The notes under the pieces were generated by a model. That model was not told the origin of the DNA, made no database searches, and saw nothing but the letters and a program-made list of their open reading frames with translations. From contig CAWGKT010000008.1 in assembly GCA_963823215.1 (NCBI GenBank), positions 186,001 through 250,000 on the forward strand: a stretch of 64,000 nt of DNA, given 5' to 3'. The translations under genes were made by a program, and so were the position numbers. Of this stretch, positions 63,805 to 64,000 are shown piece by piece; the stretch's first letter is position 1; every line of letters starts with the position of its first letter. This DNA comes from CAIWHR01 sp963823215 (GTDB taxonomy: Bacteria > Pseudomonadota > Gammaproteobacteria > Burkholderiales > Casimicrobiaceae).

Positions 63805-64000
63805 GATAGGTTCCTTTGGTATCGGCCGAAATTAAATGCTGCCGGATTTTAACCAGGAGCTGGCGCGGACTGAACGGTTTCGTCACGTAGGCAACGCAGC
63901 CAGCGGCGCGTGCTTTTTCTTCATCACCGCTCAGGGCAAAGGACGTCACAGCAAAGATCGGAATCAACTTCAGTGCAGGGTCGGCCTTGATGAGCCTAGT
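63707..64000 (-). CDS. Response regulator receiver domain, C-terminal part (cut by right edge)
   Basis: The visible part is the end of a receiver domain: IPIFAVTSFALSGDEEKARA with the conserved Thr/Ser position, and AYVTKPFSPRQLLVKIRQHL with the signalling lysine. Recognisable domain ends near 63850. The frame formally runs on to 63707, overlapping the next gene, but a one-base change near 63800 would give a stop at 63801 overlapping the GTG of the REC-cyclase gene, a more natural arrangement. Probably the upstream partner in one signalling operon. Confidence 0.7.
   Translation of the reverse strand, partial: TRLIKADPALKLIPIFAVTSFALSGDEEKARAAGCVAYVTKPFSPRQLLVKIRQHLISADTKGTYREDVGANPRSLMTIRTISTFSGHALPLTVTRS

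Overview
The window is GC-rich, densely coding bacterial DNA. Codon use, gene families (tripartite tricarboxylate transporter, class I fumarase pair, Ppk1/Ppx pairing, pst-pho order) and a palindromic intergenic repeat of the kind common in Burkholderiales point to a betaproteobacterium with a versatile organic-acid metabolism. This placement is an inference; no rRNA or tRNA gene was seen.

Layout. 1-3.9 kb: four genes of a peptide/nickel-type ABC importer (two ATPases, two permeases), cut at the left edge. 4-14 kb: mostly single genes, including a Tat-exported protein, a glutaminase-STAS-cyclic-nucleotide-binding fusion, methylglyoxal synthase, an acetyltransferase, an AT-richer pair of surface-sugar genes (GT25 and FkbM), a crystallin/glycine-zipper protein, a PAS-GGDEF-hemerythrin protein and a glutathione transferase. 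14-22.4 kb: aldose epimerase and a xylose-dehydrogenase-like SDR, then a CoA-acylating aldehyde dehydrogenase, an acyl-CoA ligase and tctCBA. 22.6-24.6 kb: a PEP-mutase-family gene, an integrase scrap and a damaged NUDIX gene. 24.6-34.6 kb: a tight operon with an enolase-superfamily enzyme, glutamate mutase (S, L, E), a succinate-dehydrogenase-like complex and a two-subunit class I fumarase/mesaconase. This is the most interesting block: it reads as a methylaspartate (glutamate-mesaconate) pathway tied to a quinone-linked dehydrogenase or reductase.

34.6-40.2 kb: a UvrD-like helicase and a zinc-ribbon/cyclase/ATPase/TPR signalling protein, both broken by many single-base insertions. 40.2-55.6 kb: a phosphate and polyphosphate block (ppx, ppk1, sixA, a divergent pyruvate kinase, then pstSCAB-phoU-phoBR) with a good Pho box before pstS. 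55.6-64 kb: a damaged, mosaic end with a truncated Fe-alcohol dehydrogenase abutting a truncated cyclic-nucleotide-binding gene, a broken marC, a frameshifted arylsulfatase, two integrase remnants, and a set of response-regulator genes (REC-GGDEF, REC-cyclase, a partial REC).

Frameshifts are strongly clustered (36.5-39.8 kb and 56.2-63.8 kb), and nearly all those in the first patch are insertions. This looks more like local sequence error than gene decay, so broken genes there may be intact in the organism.
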